The notes beneath the pieces were generated by a model that was not told the origin of the DNA, ran no database searches, and saw only the letters and a list, made by a program, of their open reading frames with translations. Below, in pieces: positions 1 to 6,355 of a DNA stretch of 10,743 nt. Source of the stretch: CAZLPW01 sp964561495 (GTDB lineage Bacteria; Fidelibacterota; Marinisomatia; Marinisomatales; UBA1611). Every line of letters begins with the position of its first letter. Position 1 is the first letter of the stretch. The position numbers and the translations under genes were made by a program. The stretch covers positions 1 through 10,743 of the forward strand of contig CAZLPW010000067.1 of the NCBI GenBank assembly GCA_964561495.1. The letters are read 5' to 3'.

Positions 1-656
1 TTCTCTCCTGCGAGAACAAAGCCACCATCATCAGCCTCTACCACACCCCAAAAACTGTTGTTCGGCGCATCAATTATCCCATAGCGCTTCACCCATTGGA
101 CACCACCTCCTTCAGACATCCTTAATATAAAAGCTTTCCCCTTTATAGCATGTCCTCCAAGGGGATCACCTCCAACACCGCCAACTACCAAATAGTCACC
201 GTCTGATGTTTGTATCACATCTTCAACATAATGATGCTGTGAATAGGAGAGCTTTTTGTGCCACTCTTCCACACCTAGTGAGTCTGTCTTGATGATGGTG
301 TTTTGGGCCGCGCCAATGATATAGCCTCCATCATTTGTTTCCTTCACGGAATTTCCCCAGTGGCTACCACTTATTCCTCCATAGGTCCCACTCCAGAGCT
401 CATTTCCATTTTCATCGATCTCCATGAGGATGGTCTTTCCAGTGGATCCAGAGATAACATAACCACAGTCAGAGGACCTAATGATATCGTAACCAGCGGT
501 CCCAGACAAGACCTTGGAAAATGTAGTGTCTAAATCACAGTTTAATTGCTCATGAACTGATGAAGTATTTGATTGTAAACTTTCTTCACCACAGGAATAA
601 AAAAGATTTGCTGAAACAATTAAGATTAAGGGTTTTAGGTGTTCAAGTTTAATCAA
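1..656 (-). CDS. Lipoprotein with DGG-type beta-propeller repeats (3' end outside window)
   Basis: Function unknown; predicted cell-surface lipoprotein. The visible 218 codons begin with a lysine/histidine-containing n-region, a hydrophobic stretch PLILIVSANLFYSC and a lipid-attachment candidate Cys22. Four repeats follow, each with a core such as TNDGGYIIGAA or ADDGGFVLAGE and then a strand ending in a W (NELWSGTYG, GVEEWHKK, GVQWVKRYG). This is the blade pattern of PQQ-like/delta-60 type propellers and matches the gene at 1831-3072, so the two are probably paralogous. No ATG fits: the first in-frame one is internal. I chose TTG at 654-656 because it gives a complete signal peptide and has AGG eight bases upstream; GTG at 663-665 is an alternative. 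The TTG start overlaps the stop of the preceding gene by 8 bases, suggesting translational coupling. The gene runs off the left edge, so its full length and C-terminus cannot be seen. Confidence 0.8.
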   Translation of the reverse strand, partial: MIKLEHLKPLILIVSANLFYSCGEESLQSNTSSVHEQLNCDLDTTFSKVLSGTAGYDIIRSSDCGYVISGSTGKTILMEIDENGNELWSGTYGGISGSHWGNSVKETNDGGYIIGAAQNTIIKTDSLGVEEWHKKLSYSQHHYVEDVIQTSDGDYLVVGGVGGDPLGGHAIKGKAFILRMSEGGGVQWVKRYGIIDAPNNSFWGVVEADDGGFVLAGE

Positions 657-1767
657 TAAATACACCTGTGGCTTCACCAAGTTGCCAATCAGCATCCTCT
701 AAATTCACCCTCTGCCCATTTCGATAGTAACAGGGGAAAATTGGAGAATTATAATAAAGAGGATCATTATAGTCCCATATAACTGTATAATAAAACCCAA
801 CAGTTATTTTTACATCATTTGCAACCGCTATATCATAGAGCCATGTTTGCTGCGTTTCTGATACTGAACCACTTAATTCATGAAGGTTTCCGTTTCTCCA
901 TTTACATCCGATATCAAATTCGAAATTGCTTCCGGTAGTATAGCCAGCAAGATATATATCATTACCCTCAAGAAAAATTCCAAATGCAGTAGCACCGTAG
1001 CCATTTTTTGAAACGTTATTCTTGTTACCATTTTTCCAGTAACAAGCATTCCATTGGTCATTGCTATGTGAATCAAATTCTCCTGATATGTAAAAATCAT
1101 TACCCTTAAAGGCTATATCATAGGCATCACCAAAATCGGGAGTATTGTGAAGATAATTTAAATTACCGTTTTTCCAATAGCAGGCAATCGATGCATGATT
1201 TTTGATTCGCCACCCAGTAACATAAACATCTCCATTATTCACACCAATACTATTGGCCATTCCATCAGCACTTGCATTTGTTAAATCAGTTCTGACACCA
1301 TTTTTCCAGTAACATGCATTAGTACCAAACATAGATCCATCTGAGCGAACGCCTGAGACATATACATCACCATTATCTACTGCTAATCCAGTAACTTCAG
1401 TACCTGAATTCCCTCCTCCTTCTAGATCATATCTGGTGCCATTTATCCAATAACATGCCTCACCATTCCACCCCGTTGAATCAAACCATTGTCCAACAAC
1501 GTATACATCGCCATTATCGACAACAATATCTTCTGCAGCACCCCATTCCAGGTCCACCCTTGCACCATCAACCCAGTAACAGGCAACCATTTGTATCATC
1601 GTAGAATCCTGATAAAACCCAGATATATAAACTCTCTTACCTTCAATTATTGGTTCAGCTGATTCTGGTATATTAGGCTGATCTTGCGTTTGTTCTGCTA
1701 CTGACTCATCCTCACAGCTTACAATAAAAACAATTAAAGAAAACATAAGAAGATAGATTTTACTCAT
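649..1767 (-). CDS. Lipoprotein of seven ACYWxNG repeats, probable seven-bladed propeller
   Basis: Function not recognised beyond a repeat-built exported lipoprotein of 372 residues. The N-terminus is a lipoprotein signal peptide with lipobox IVSC and Cys18; the next residues E-D and a low-complexity acidic linker (about 19-42) suit a surface anchor. From residue 46 to the end there are seven units of about 43-55 residues, each starting with a strand like VYVSG and holding a core ACYWKNG, followed by a turn ending NGD or GND. The last two units are degenerate (GCKWRNG, PCYYRNG). Seven units of this size would suit a closed seven-bladed beta-propeller; that fold is my inference. The ATG at 1765-1767 is preceded by a clear GGAG at good spacing. 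The gene follows the propeller lipoprotein upstream by 63 bases, and its stop overlaps the start of the next one. Similar ACYW repeats occur in hypothetical proteins of Bacteroidota; no biochemical role is known to me. Confidence 0.9.
   Translation of the reverse strand: MSKIYLLMFSLIVFIVSCEDESVAEQTQDQPNIPESAEPIIEGKRVYISGFYQDSTMIQMVACYWVDGARVDLEWGAAEDIVVDNGDVYVVGQWFDSTGWNGEACYWINGTRYDLEGGGNSGTEVTGLAVDNGDVYVSGVRSDGSMFGTNACYWKNGVRTDLTNASADGMANSIGVNNGDVYVTGWRIKNHASIACYWKNGNLNYLHNTPDFGDAYDIAFKGNDFYISGEFDSHSNDQWNACYWKNGNKNNVSKNGYGATAFGIFLEGNDIYLAGYTTGSNFEFDIGCKWRNGNLHELSGSVSETQQTWLYDIAVANDVKITVGFYYTVIWDYNDPLYYNSPIFPCYYRNGQRVNLEDADWQLGEATGVFID
652..1632 (-). repeat. Seven tandem ACYWxNG coding repeats
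   Basis: Seven in-frame units of roughly 130-165 bases cover residues 46-372 of the lipoprotein. Most are diverged, but the core is strongly conserved even in the DNA: the plus-strand segments at 1027-1050 and 1297-1320, which encode the ACYWKNG core of two non-adjacent units, differ at only one base in 24. This suggests fairly recent duplication or gene conversion within the array. Confidence 0.85.
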
Positions 1768-1772
1768 ATCAT

Positions 1773-1778
1773 AGCTCC
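1773..1778 (-). promoter_or_regulatory. Shine-Dalgarno site of the ACYW lipoprotein gene
   Basis: The minus strand reads GGAGCT here, with GGAG seven bases before the ATG at 1765-1767. It is one of the few clear ribosome binding sites in the window and fixes the start of that gene. Confidence 0.7.
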
Positions 1779-1830
1779 ATTTATAAAACTATTAAAAACC
1801 TTTTAGTATTCAACATATCCCTATTTAATT

Positions 1831-3072
1831 TTAATTAGAAAATGACAAACGCATTATACTAGCAGATCCTCCATAGCCTCCATCCAAAAAAGCACCTCTC
1901 CCTCCCACAACAACATCACCATTGTCAAGTTCAATAACAGCGAGATTATGCTGGACATTTTCTACAAAAACAATCTGACCATCTTCATCGACTCTTGTAA
2001 GATAGCTTCTCTCATCAACAAAGTAGTAGCCACCACCAGTGGCAGGCGTAATATCATAGACTCCTGCTATATTTGTCTCACCAATAATACACCCATTCCA
2101 GTCCCAACTATTATTACCATTGTTTTGTTTTCTTTTAAGAACCAGATTACTCCTCCAGCTATTGCAAAACCCTGCAGCCGCATAGGAACCATCTGGAGAC
2201 TTACACAAACCATAGAGTATAGCATCTCCAATAGAGTTATTGGCTTTCTTCCATATTTGATTCCCATCAGCATCTGTTTTAACCATATACCATTTGTAGG
2301 CTCCATGCTGAGTTCCAGAGTATCCAGCAAATACTAGATCTCCTTCATCCGTCTCAATTAACTCATAGGACTCGTTTGCATGTGAATTATTGAAATTTTT
2401 GGCCCACATCAGTTCTCCACTCGTATTATATTTTCGTAGCGAGGCCTTACTGTACCAGCCATCATCGTTCCATGTCCCAGTGATTACAAAATTTCCATCC
2501 TGTGTCTCTATTGCATCTCTAGCCCAATCATTATTATTATCTCCTGAAGCCTCCAAAACAGACCACTCTAGATTACCGTCAGCATCTGTTTTCATTATAT
2601 ACATATCTGGATAACAGTCCATACTATTTACGCACTCATAGTAGCCTGCCGCTATAAAACCACCGTCGGAGGTCTCTCTGGCGTGATATATAGCTGAGGA
2701 TTCTTCGTATGTCTGATGCCACATAACCTCGCCATCAGCATCCAACCTAACTAACTGTCCATGATATCCACCACAGGCCAATATAAAGCCTCCATCTGAG
2801 ACAGGTCTCATGGACCACATTTCTCCAGCTTCTTGAATTTCTTTCGACCAGACGACATTTAATTCTCCACTATAATATTGACAAGTGCCATCATCAACAG
2901 TCGCTAGGGGATCATAGTTCACAGCTGAATTATCTGTACACCCACAATCAATACAATCATCTGGAGTATTCGGAATGGACGGCTCATTGGCAACTTCTTC
3001 TTCACAGCTATTTATAAATATTAGCAAAAATATGACAAAAATTAATGTAAATAGATCTTTGAAATGTCTCAT
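1831..3072 (-). CDS. Lipoprotein with seven DGG-type propeller blades and a Cys-rich N-terminal motif
   Basis: Predicted outer-membrane or surface lipoprotein of 413 residues, function unknown. It has a hydrophobic signal peptide and lipobox INSC with Cys23 followed by EEE. Residues about 44-66 form a cysteine motif of the type GCxDxxAxNYDPxATxDDGxC, common in exported proteins of marine FCB bacteria. Residues about 69-413 hold seven blade-like repeats with cores such as SDGGFIAAGYY, TQDGNFVITG and LDNGDVVVGG, most followed by a hydrophobic strand and DADGNxxW. The first segment (GELNVVWSK) supplies a W-strand that the last blade lacks, which would close the ring. I start at ATG 3070-3072, preceded by GTGAGG with GAGG nine bases upstream; a TTG at 3088-3090 would lengthen it by six residues but has no advantage. 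The start is one base after the dioxygenase stop, so the two are probably translationally coupled. Confidence 0.9.
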   Translation of the reverse strand: MRHFKDLFTLIFVIFLLIFINSCEEEVANEPSIPNTPDDCIDCGCTDNSAVNYDPLATVDDGTCQYYSGELNVVWSKEIQEAGEMWSMRPVSDGGFILACGGYHGQLVRLDADGEVMWHQTYEESSAIYHARETSDGGFIAAGYYECVNSMDCYPDMYIMKTDADGNLEWSVLEASGDNNNDWARDAIETQDGNFVITGTWNDDGWYSKASLRKYNTSGELMWAKNFNNSHANESYELIETDEGDLVFAGYSGTQHGAYKWYMVKTDADGNQIWKKANNSIGDAILYGLCKSPDGSYAAAGFCNSWRSNLVLKRKQNNGNNSWDWNGCIIGETNIAGVYDITPATGGGYYFVDERSYLTRVDEDGQIVFVENVQHNLAVIELDNGDVVVGGRGAFLDGGYGGSASIMRLSFSN

Positions 3073-3073
3073 T

Positions 3074-3592
3074 TTAACAAACCTCACCAAACTTAGAATA
3101 ATAGCTTAAATTTATGCGTTTAGTTATATTTTTCTCTAAATCATAAACAACACATGAATCGTATGGCTTCGCATATACGTGCAAACTAATTGCCTCCTTA
3201 TCAAAAATATTTTCAACTGAATGTATATCAGCTGGTCCATCTAAAAACCCATCTCCCCCAATAATTTCATCTACAAATTTAAGTGATAATGGTTTTTTTG
3301 AAAGTAAATTATAATTACGAAATTTTAATTGCCCCTGATCTACCCTAGCCCAACATTTCTCTCCCTCATGACCATGAACTGGAGCCTCATGTCCAGGTCC
3401 CCAACAAAGTAAAAGAACTTCAAAAGTATCATTTCTAAAAACCAAATTTCTAGTATATATATCATTCTCAAAATAGCAATATTTCTTTTTATCATCATTA
3501 CTGAGACTATAATTCTTTAAATATTCTGATACCTCAAATACTGGAAAATCATTTTCTGAAAATATTTTCAATCTTTGAATCAAATCATCCAT
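3074..3592 (-). CDS. cdo: Cysteine dioxygenase (type I, cupin) with Cys-Tyr cofactor residues
   Basis: Cytoplasmic non-haem iron enzyme that oxidises L-cysteine with O2 to cysteine sulfinate. The 172 residues match the CDO_I family throughout. The three iron-binding histidines are His73 and His75 (VHGHEG) and His124 (DIHSVEN). Arg48 in YTRNLV corresponds to the substrate-carboxylate arginine (Arg60 in the mammalian enzyme). Cys80 (GEKCW) has the same spacing from the HxH pair as mammalian Cys93, and Tyr140 (LHVYAKPYDSC) matches Tyr157, so the thioether Cys-Tyr cofactor could form. The end SYYSKFG also resembles the animal TFHSKFG. It is slightly shorter than the roughly 200-residue mammalian protein. 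ATG 3590-3592 begins 32 bases after the aminotransferase stop, in a nearly pure A/T spacer without a visible ribosome binding site. The aminotransferase next door suggests a cysteine-sulfinate pathway. Assignment from motif comparison by memory, but the match is extensive. Confidence 0.93.
   Translation of the reverse strand: MDDLIQRLKIFSENDFPVFEVSEYLKNYSLSNDDKKKYCYFENDIYTRNLVFRNDTFEVLLLCWGPGHEAPVHGHEGEKCWARVDQGQLKFRNYNLLSKKPLSLKFVDEIIGGDGFLDGPADIHSVENIFDKEAISLHVYAKPYDSCVVYDLEKNITKRINLSYYSKFGEVC
3082..3087 (-). promoter_or_regulatory. Shine-Dalgarno site deciding the start of the propeller lipoprotein
   Basis: The minus strand reads GTGAGG inside the last codons of the dioxygenase gene, with GAGG nine bases before ATG 3070-3072. 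It favours that ATG over the upstream TTG at 3088-3090, which would lie on top of the site. Confidence 0.6.
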
Positions 3593-3624
3593 ATAAAAAT
3601 TATTTTTTTTATAATAATCATGAT

Positions 3625-4797
3625 CTATTTTATAGCATCTATCAAAATTTCAATATCCGAATCAAAAGAATCGGGTGATAATGGCCCAAATGAAAAACGA
3701 AAAAACTGATTAAGCGGTGACTTTTCTTCTAATCTTTCCATATCACAATCTGTACCTTTTAATATTGCTGCTCCGTATTTAAATAGCCTTTTATTTAACT
3801 CAGAAGAAGTCAAATCACCTTTTAGCTTACACCAATGATAAAAGCCCCCAGAACCAGAAAATAATTCTAAACCTATTTCATTAAACTTTTCTGCATACCT
3901 ATTGCGTTGGTATGAGTAAAACTTAGGAATTGCTTCACGAGCAAGTTCAATTCGATTATCATCAAATAATTCTAAAGCAAACAACTGTGAAGGTCTCGAT
4001 ACACCACCCATACCAAAAGAGGNNNNNNNNNNTTTTGCAGCCACGACCCAACCAATCCTTATACCAGGCGCTTGAAGTCCTTTTGTAGCTGCACCAGCTA
4101 TGAAAAGATTAGATTCATTTATATCATCAATGTACTCTATTGCGCTAACGGGTTTATCATGAAACAATTCATATGCTTCATCCACAAGTAACCCATACGG
4201 ATAATTTGATGATTGTTCAACAAGACCTTTCAATTCTTGGCCAGAGCGAGTAACACCAGTTGGATTACAAGGGTTGCTTAGTAGCACCATTTTTTTGCCA
4301 TCTATATTGCTTTGTAAATAATCACTTACAGATGGATTAAATTGATTTTCGACTGAACTTTCAATCAAATTATAATCACGTTTTAATAAACGAAGCATAT
4401 CATAATAGGGCGTATACTCGGTTGATGCTATATTTATTTCTATATCTGACCTGAGAAACATTAACAAAGCAATAAGCCCAGGCCTACCGCCTGCAAATAT
4501 CATGACATTTTCCATGTCAATAGATGAACCGTAATATTTATTATAATAGTCAGCTATTTTCTGTCGTAATTCTGGCTGACCCCAAGCTTTTGGGTATTTC
4601 AAATCATCCGAATTTATATTAACAGCATCAGGAATTGATGGCCCTCCTGGAATCTGTGTTGTTAAAGGAAATCCCTGACTCCATGGATGAGTCCCTCTTT
4701 CACCCATATAGCTACCAAAAGAATTTTGAAAAGCATATAATGTTTCATAAATACCCATAGGTGGTACATGGGTTAAAAAGCTATGATTATTTTTCAT
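3625..4797 (-). CDS. PLP-dependent aminotransferase, class I/II fold (contains assembly gap)
   Basis: Cytoplasmic fold-type I PLP enzyme, 390 codons including four unknown ones. Visible signatures in order: the substrate/cofactor region SNPCNPTG (174-181, Asn178), Asp206 and Tyr209 in VDEAYE for the PLP ring, the Schiff-base lysine candidate Lys239 in GAATKGLQAPG, Arg247 in RIGW, and Arg367 in RFSFG, which would bind the substrate carboxylate. These are typical of aspartate/alanine-type aminotransferases. The amino-group donor cannot be told from sequence. Being directly upstream of cysteine dioxygenase, it may act on cysteine sulfinate, a reaction known for aspartate aminotransferases, giving sulfinylpyruvate that decays to pyruvate and sulfite; this is inference. 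Start ATG 4795-4797 has AGGA six bases upstream. Ten Ns replace sequence between Lys255 and Ser260, probably hiding a few more residues. An alternative is a general amino-acid or biosynthetic transaminase unrelated to sulfur. Confidence 0.9.
   Translation of the reverse strand: MKNNHSFLTHVPPMGIYETLYAFQNSFGSYMGERGTHPWSQGFPLTTQIPGGPSIPDAVNINSDDLKYPKAWGQPELRQKIADYYNKYYGSSIDMENVMIFAGGRPGLIALLMFLRSDIEINIASTEYTPYYDMLRLLKRDYNLIESSVENQFNPSVSDYLQSNIDGKKMVLLSNPCNPTGVTRSGQELKGLVEQSSNYPYGLLVDEAYELFHDKPVSAIEYIDDINESNLFIAGAATKGLQAPGIRIGWVVAAKXXXXSFGMGGVSRPSQLFALELFDDNRIELAREAIPKFYSYQRNRYAEKFNEIGLELFSGSGGFYHWCKLKGDLTSSELNKRLFKYGAAILKGTDCDMERLEEKSPLNQFFRFSFGPLSPDSFDSDIEILIDAIK
4023..4032. other. Assembly gap of 10 Ns inside the aminotransferase gene
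   Basis: Ten unknown bases interrupt the coding sequence after GWVVAAK. The reading frame is the same on both sides, so the true missing length is 10 plus a multiple of 3, assuming no real frameshift. Comparison with the usual loop length of class I aminotransferases suggests the real gap is longer than drawn. Confidence 0.98.
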
Positions 4798-4803
4798 TTC
4801 TTA

Positions 4804-4807
4804 TCCT
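4804..4807 (-). promoter_or_regulatory. Shine-Dalgarno site of the aminotransferase gene
   Basis: The minus strand reads AGGA, six bases before ATG 4795-4797. It supports this start and follows an otherwise A/T-rich 40-base spacer after the MORN gene. Confidence 0.55.
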
Positions 4808-4837
4808 ATTTCAGCAGCAATAATAATTATAATATTA

Positions 4838-6304
4838 TTATTTTTCTAAAAGAATATTCTCTGGATAAAGAATATTAAGCTCACCAAATACCGAACTAAC
4901 ATCTTTTGGCTTATCAAGTTTTCCGTTTAACCAATGACCAGCCTCAGAATCTTTTCCGTATTTGGTTAAAACACCATAACCATTTCGCATTCCATTTGAC
5001 CATTCACCTAAATAGACATCACCACTTGGCCAGGTGAAGGAGCCCAATCCTTTTTTAATGCCATCCACAAACTGACCCTTATATATTTCTCCAAACATAT
5101 TAATTAAGGTAGCCATACCTGTACGTTTTCCATCCTTGAACTGTCCCTCATATTTATCTTTATTAGGAAACGTATAAATACCATAACCATTATAAAGACC
5201 ATTTTTAAATTCACCTTCATACTGATCTTTACTAGTAATTAGTTTACCATTTCCACTTTTTTCACCTTTTAGAAAATTACCCTCGTAAATATTGCCATTG
5301 GCATAAGTTAATTTTCCTGTTCCATTATACAACCCATCTTCAAAATCACCTTCATATTTATCACCACTTGGATAGAATATTTTTCCTTTACCATGTTGTT
5401 TATCATTATGGAATTCACCTAAGTAATTAGATCCATCTGAAAATCTGAGTGATCCCTTACCAACTTTTTTTCCTTCTTGAAAACGACCTGAATACTGATT
5501 ACCGTTAGGATAAAAGAATTTCCCCATTCCATGAAAATTATCATTCATGAAAGCCCCTTCATATTTATCACCATTAGAATAGTTTAATACTCCTCTGCCG
5601 TGGCGCATATCGTTCTCATAATCACCCTCATATTTACTCCCATCAGAAAAAGTATAGACTCCCTTACCCTGCTTTTTATTCGAATCCATATCGCCTTCAT
5701 ACCTATCACCATTCCTATATAAATAAATTCCATTCCCATGGGGTAAACCATTTTGAAACTGCCCCTCAAAGGAATCCCCATTTGCAAAAGTACATTTACC
5801 CTTACCATGGAATTTCCCATTTAAATAATCACCAGAATATTTATCACCATTAGGGAGGACAGATTGTCCTTTGCCACTCTCTTTCCCATTTTTATAATCG
5901 CCTTCATACTGGAGACCATCAGGCGAAATAAATTTACCTTTACCTTCTCTTCTACCTTTAACATAATAACCTTCGAATAATTTACCATCACTATATTCGT
6001 AGATTCCTTTTCCGTGTTTGATCCCTTCTAGGTACTCTCCTTTATATTTATCCCCGTTAGAGAAATTGTATTTTCCATAACCATTTTTTTTCTTTTCCTT
6101 AAACCCACCTTCATAAACATCACCATTAGAATATCTATACTTACCTATGCCATTATAACAATTACCTTCAATACACCCGGTCCTTTCTTGTCCCCAAATA
6201 CATGAAAAAAGAAATAGTTTTAAAAACAGACACCTAACCAAAAAATATTTATTTTGGGTGTGAATAGAACTGAACAAAAACATCAAATTAATTAGGTGCA
6301 TCAT
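4838..6304 (-). CDS. Exported protein of 18 MORN repeats
   Basis: About 90% of this 488-residue protein is MORN repeats, 23-residue units such as GKGKIFYPSGDKYEGDFEDG. I count 18 from residue 52 to about 465, the last (GYGVLTKYGKDSEAGHW) degenerate, then a short unique tail. MORN arrays form extended beta-hairpin rods and in eukaryotes bind lipids or proteins; in bacteria the role is mostly unknown. A hydrophobic stretch at about 21-37 followed by GQERTGC indicates export; SCIWGQ allows signal peptidase I cleavage, and LFSC at 32-35 could instead be a lipobox, making it a lipoprotein. The start is uncertain: ATG 6302-6304 (used) and ATG 6299-6301 lack a ribosome binding site, whereas TTG at 6239-6241 would give a compact signal peptide (MVRCLFLKLFLF). 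It lies 51 bases after the beta-helix gene and 40 before the aminotransferase, so probably in the same transcript, but no functional link is evident. Confidence 0.88.
   Translation of the reverse strand: MMHLINLMFLFSSIHTQNKYFLVRCLFLKLFLFSCIWGQERTGCIEGNCYNGIGKYRYSNGDVYEGGFKEKKKNGYGKYNFSNGDKYKGEYLEGIKHGKGIYEYSDGKLFEGYYVKGRREGKGKFISPDGLQYEGDYKNGKESGKGQSVLPNGDKYSGDYLNGKFHGKGKCTFANGDSFEGQFQNGLPHGNGIYLYRNGDRYEGDMDSNKKQGKGVYTFSDGSKYEGDYENDMRHGRGVLNYSNGDKYEGAFMNDNFHGMGKFFYPNGNQYSGRFQEGKKVGKGSLRFSDGSNYLGEFHNDKQHGKGKIFYPSGDKYEGDFEDGLYNGTGKLTYANGNIYEGNFLKGEKSGNGKLITSKDQYEGEFKNGLYNGYGIYTFPNKDKYEGQFKDGKRTGMATLINMFGEIYKGQFVDGIKKGLGSFTWPSGDVYLGEWSNGMRNGYGVLTKYGKDSEAGHWLNGKLDKPKDVSSVFGELNILYPENILLEK
4913..6151 (-). 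repeat. Tandem 69-base MORN-coding repeats (18 units)
   Basis: In-frame units of 23 codons, all of the same length except unit 14, which is 22 codons (GNGKLITSKDQYEGEF). The recurrent plus-strand pattern is the reverse complement of codons for NGDKYEGDY. The units are diverged in DNA, so the array is old or selected at protein level rather than freshly expanded. Confidence 0.88.
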
Positions 6305-6355
6305 ATATTAAGTTTTTTTAAAATATATTAAAGGTAATATAAAATATAAATTTTA

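Noticed and set aside
303..533. Plus-strand open frame of 76 codons over the left-edge lipoprotein
   Set aside because: Antisense shadow of the DGG repeats; the minus strand gives a coherent repeat protein.
1768..1830. Possible promoter (TTGAAT with later TATAAA) before the ACYW lipoprotein gene
   Set aside because: The spacing between the two hexamers is about 22 bases, too long for a sigma-70 promoter, and no FCB-type -33/-7 pair is visible.
1948..2337. Plus-strand open frame of 129 codons inside the propeller lipoprotein
   Set aside because: It lies wholly antisense to a protein with clear repeats and signal peptide, has no ribosome binding site and no recognisable domain; it arises from the codon bias of the repeats.
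3073..3090. TTG at 3088-3090 as start of the propeller lipoprotein
   Set aside because: ATG at 3070-3072 has a GAGG site at proper spacing and gives a normal lipoprotein signal peptide; the TTG would overlap that site and add six residues without benefit.
4819..4845. A/T palindrome resembling a terminator hairpin between the MORN and aminotransferase genes
   Set aside because: The stem is only A-T pairs and on the minus strand no U-run follows it, so it is weak as a terminator; the run of Ts is on the strand with no gene.
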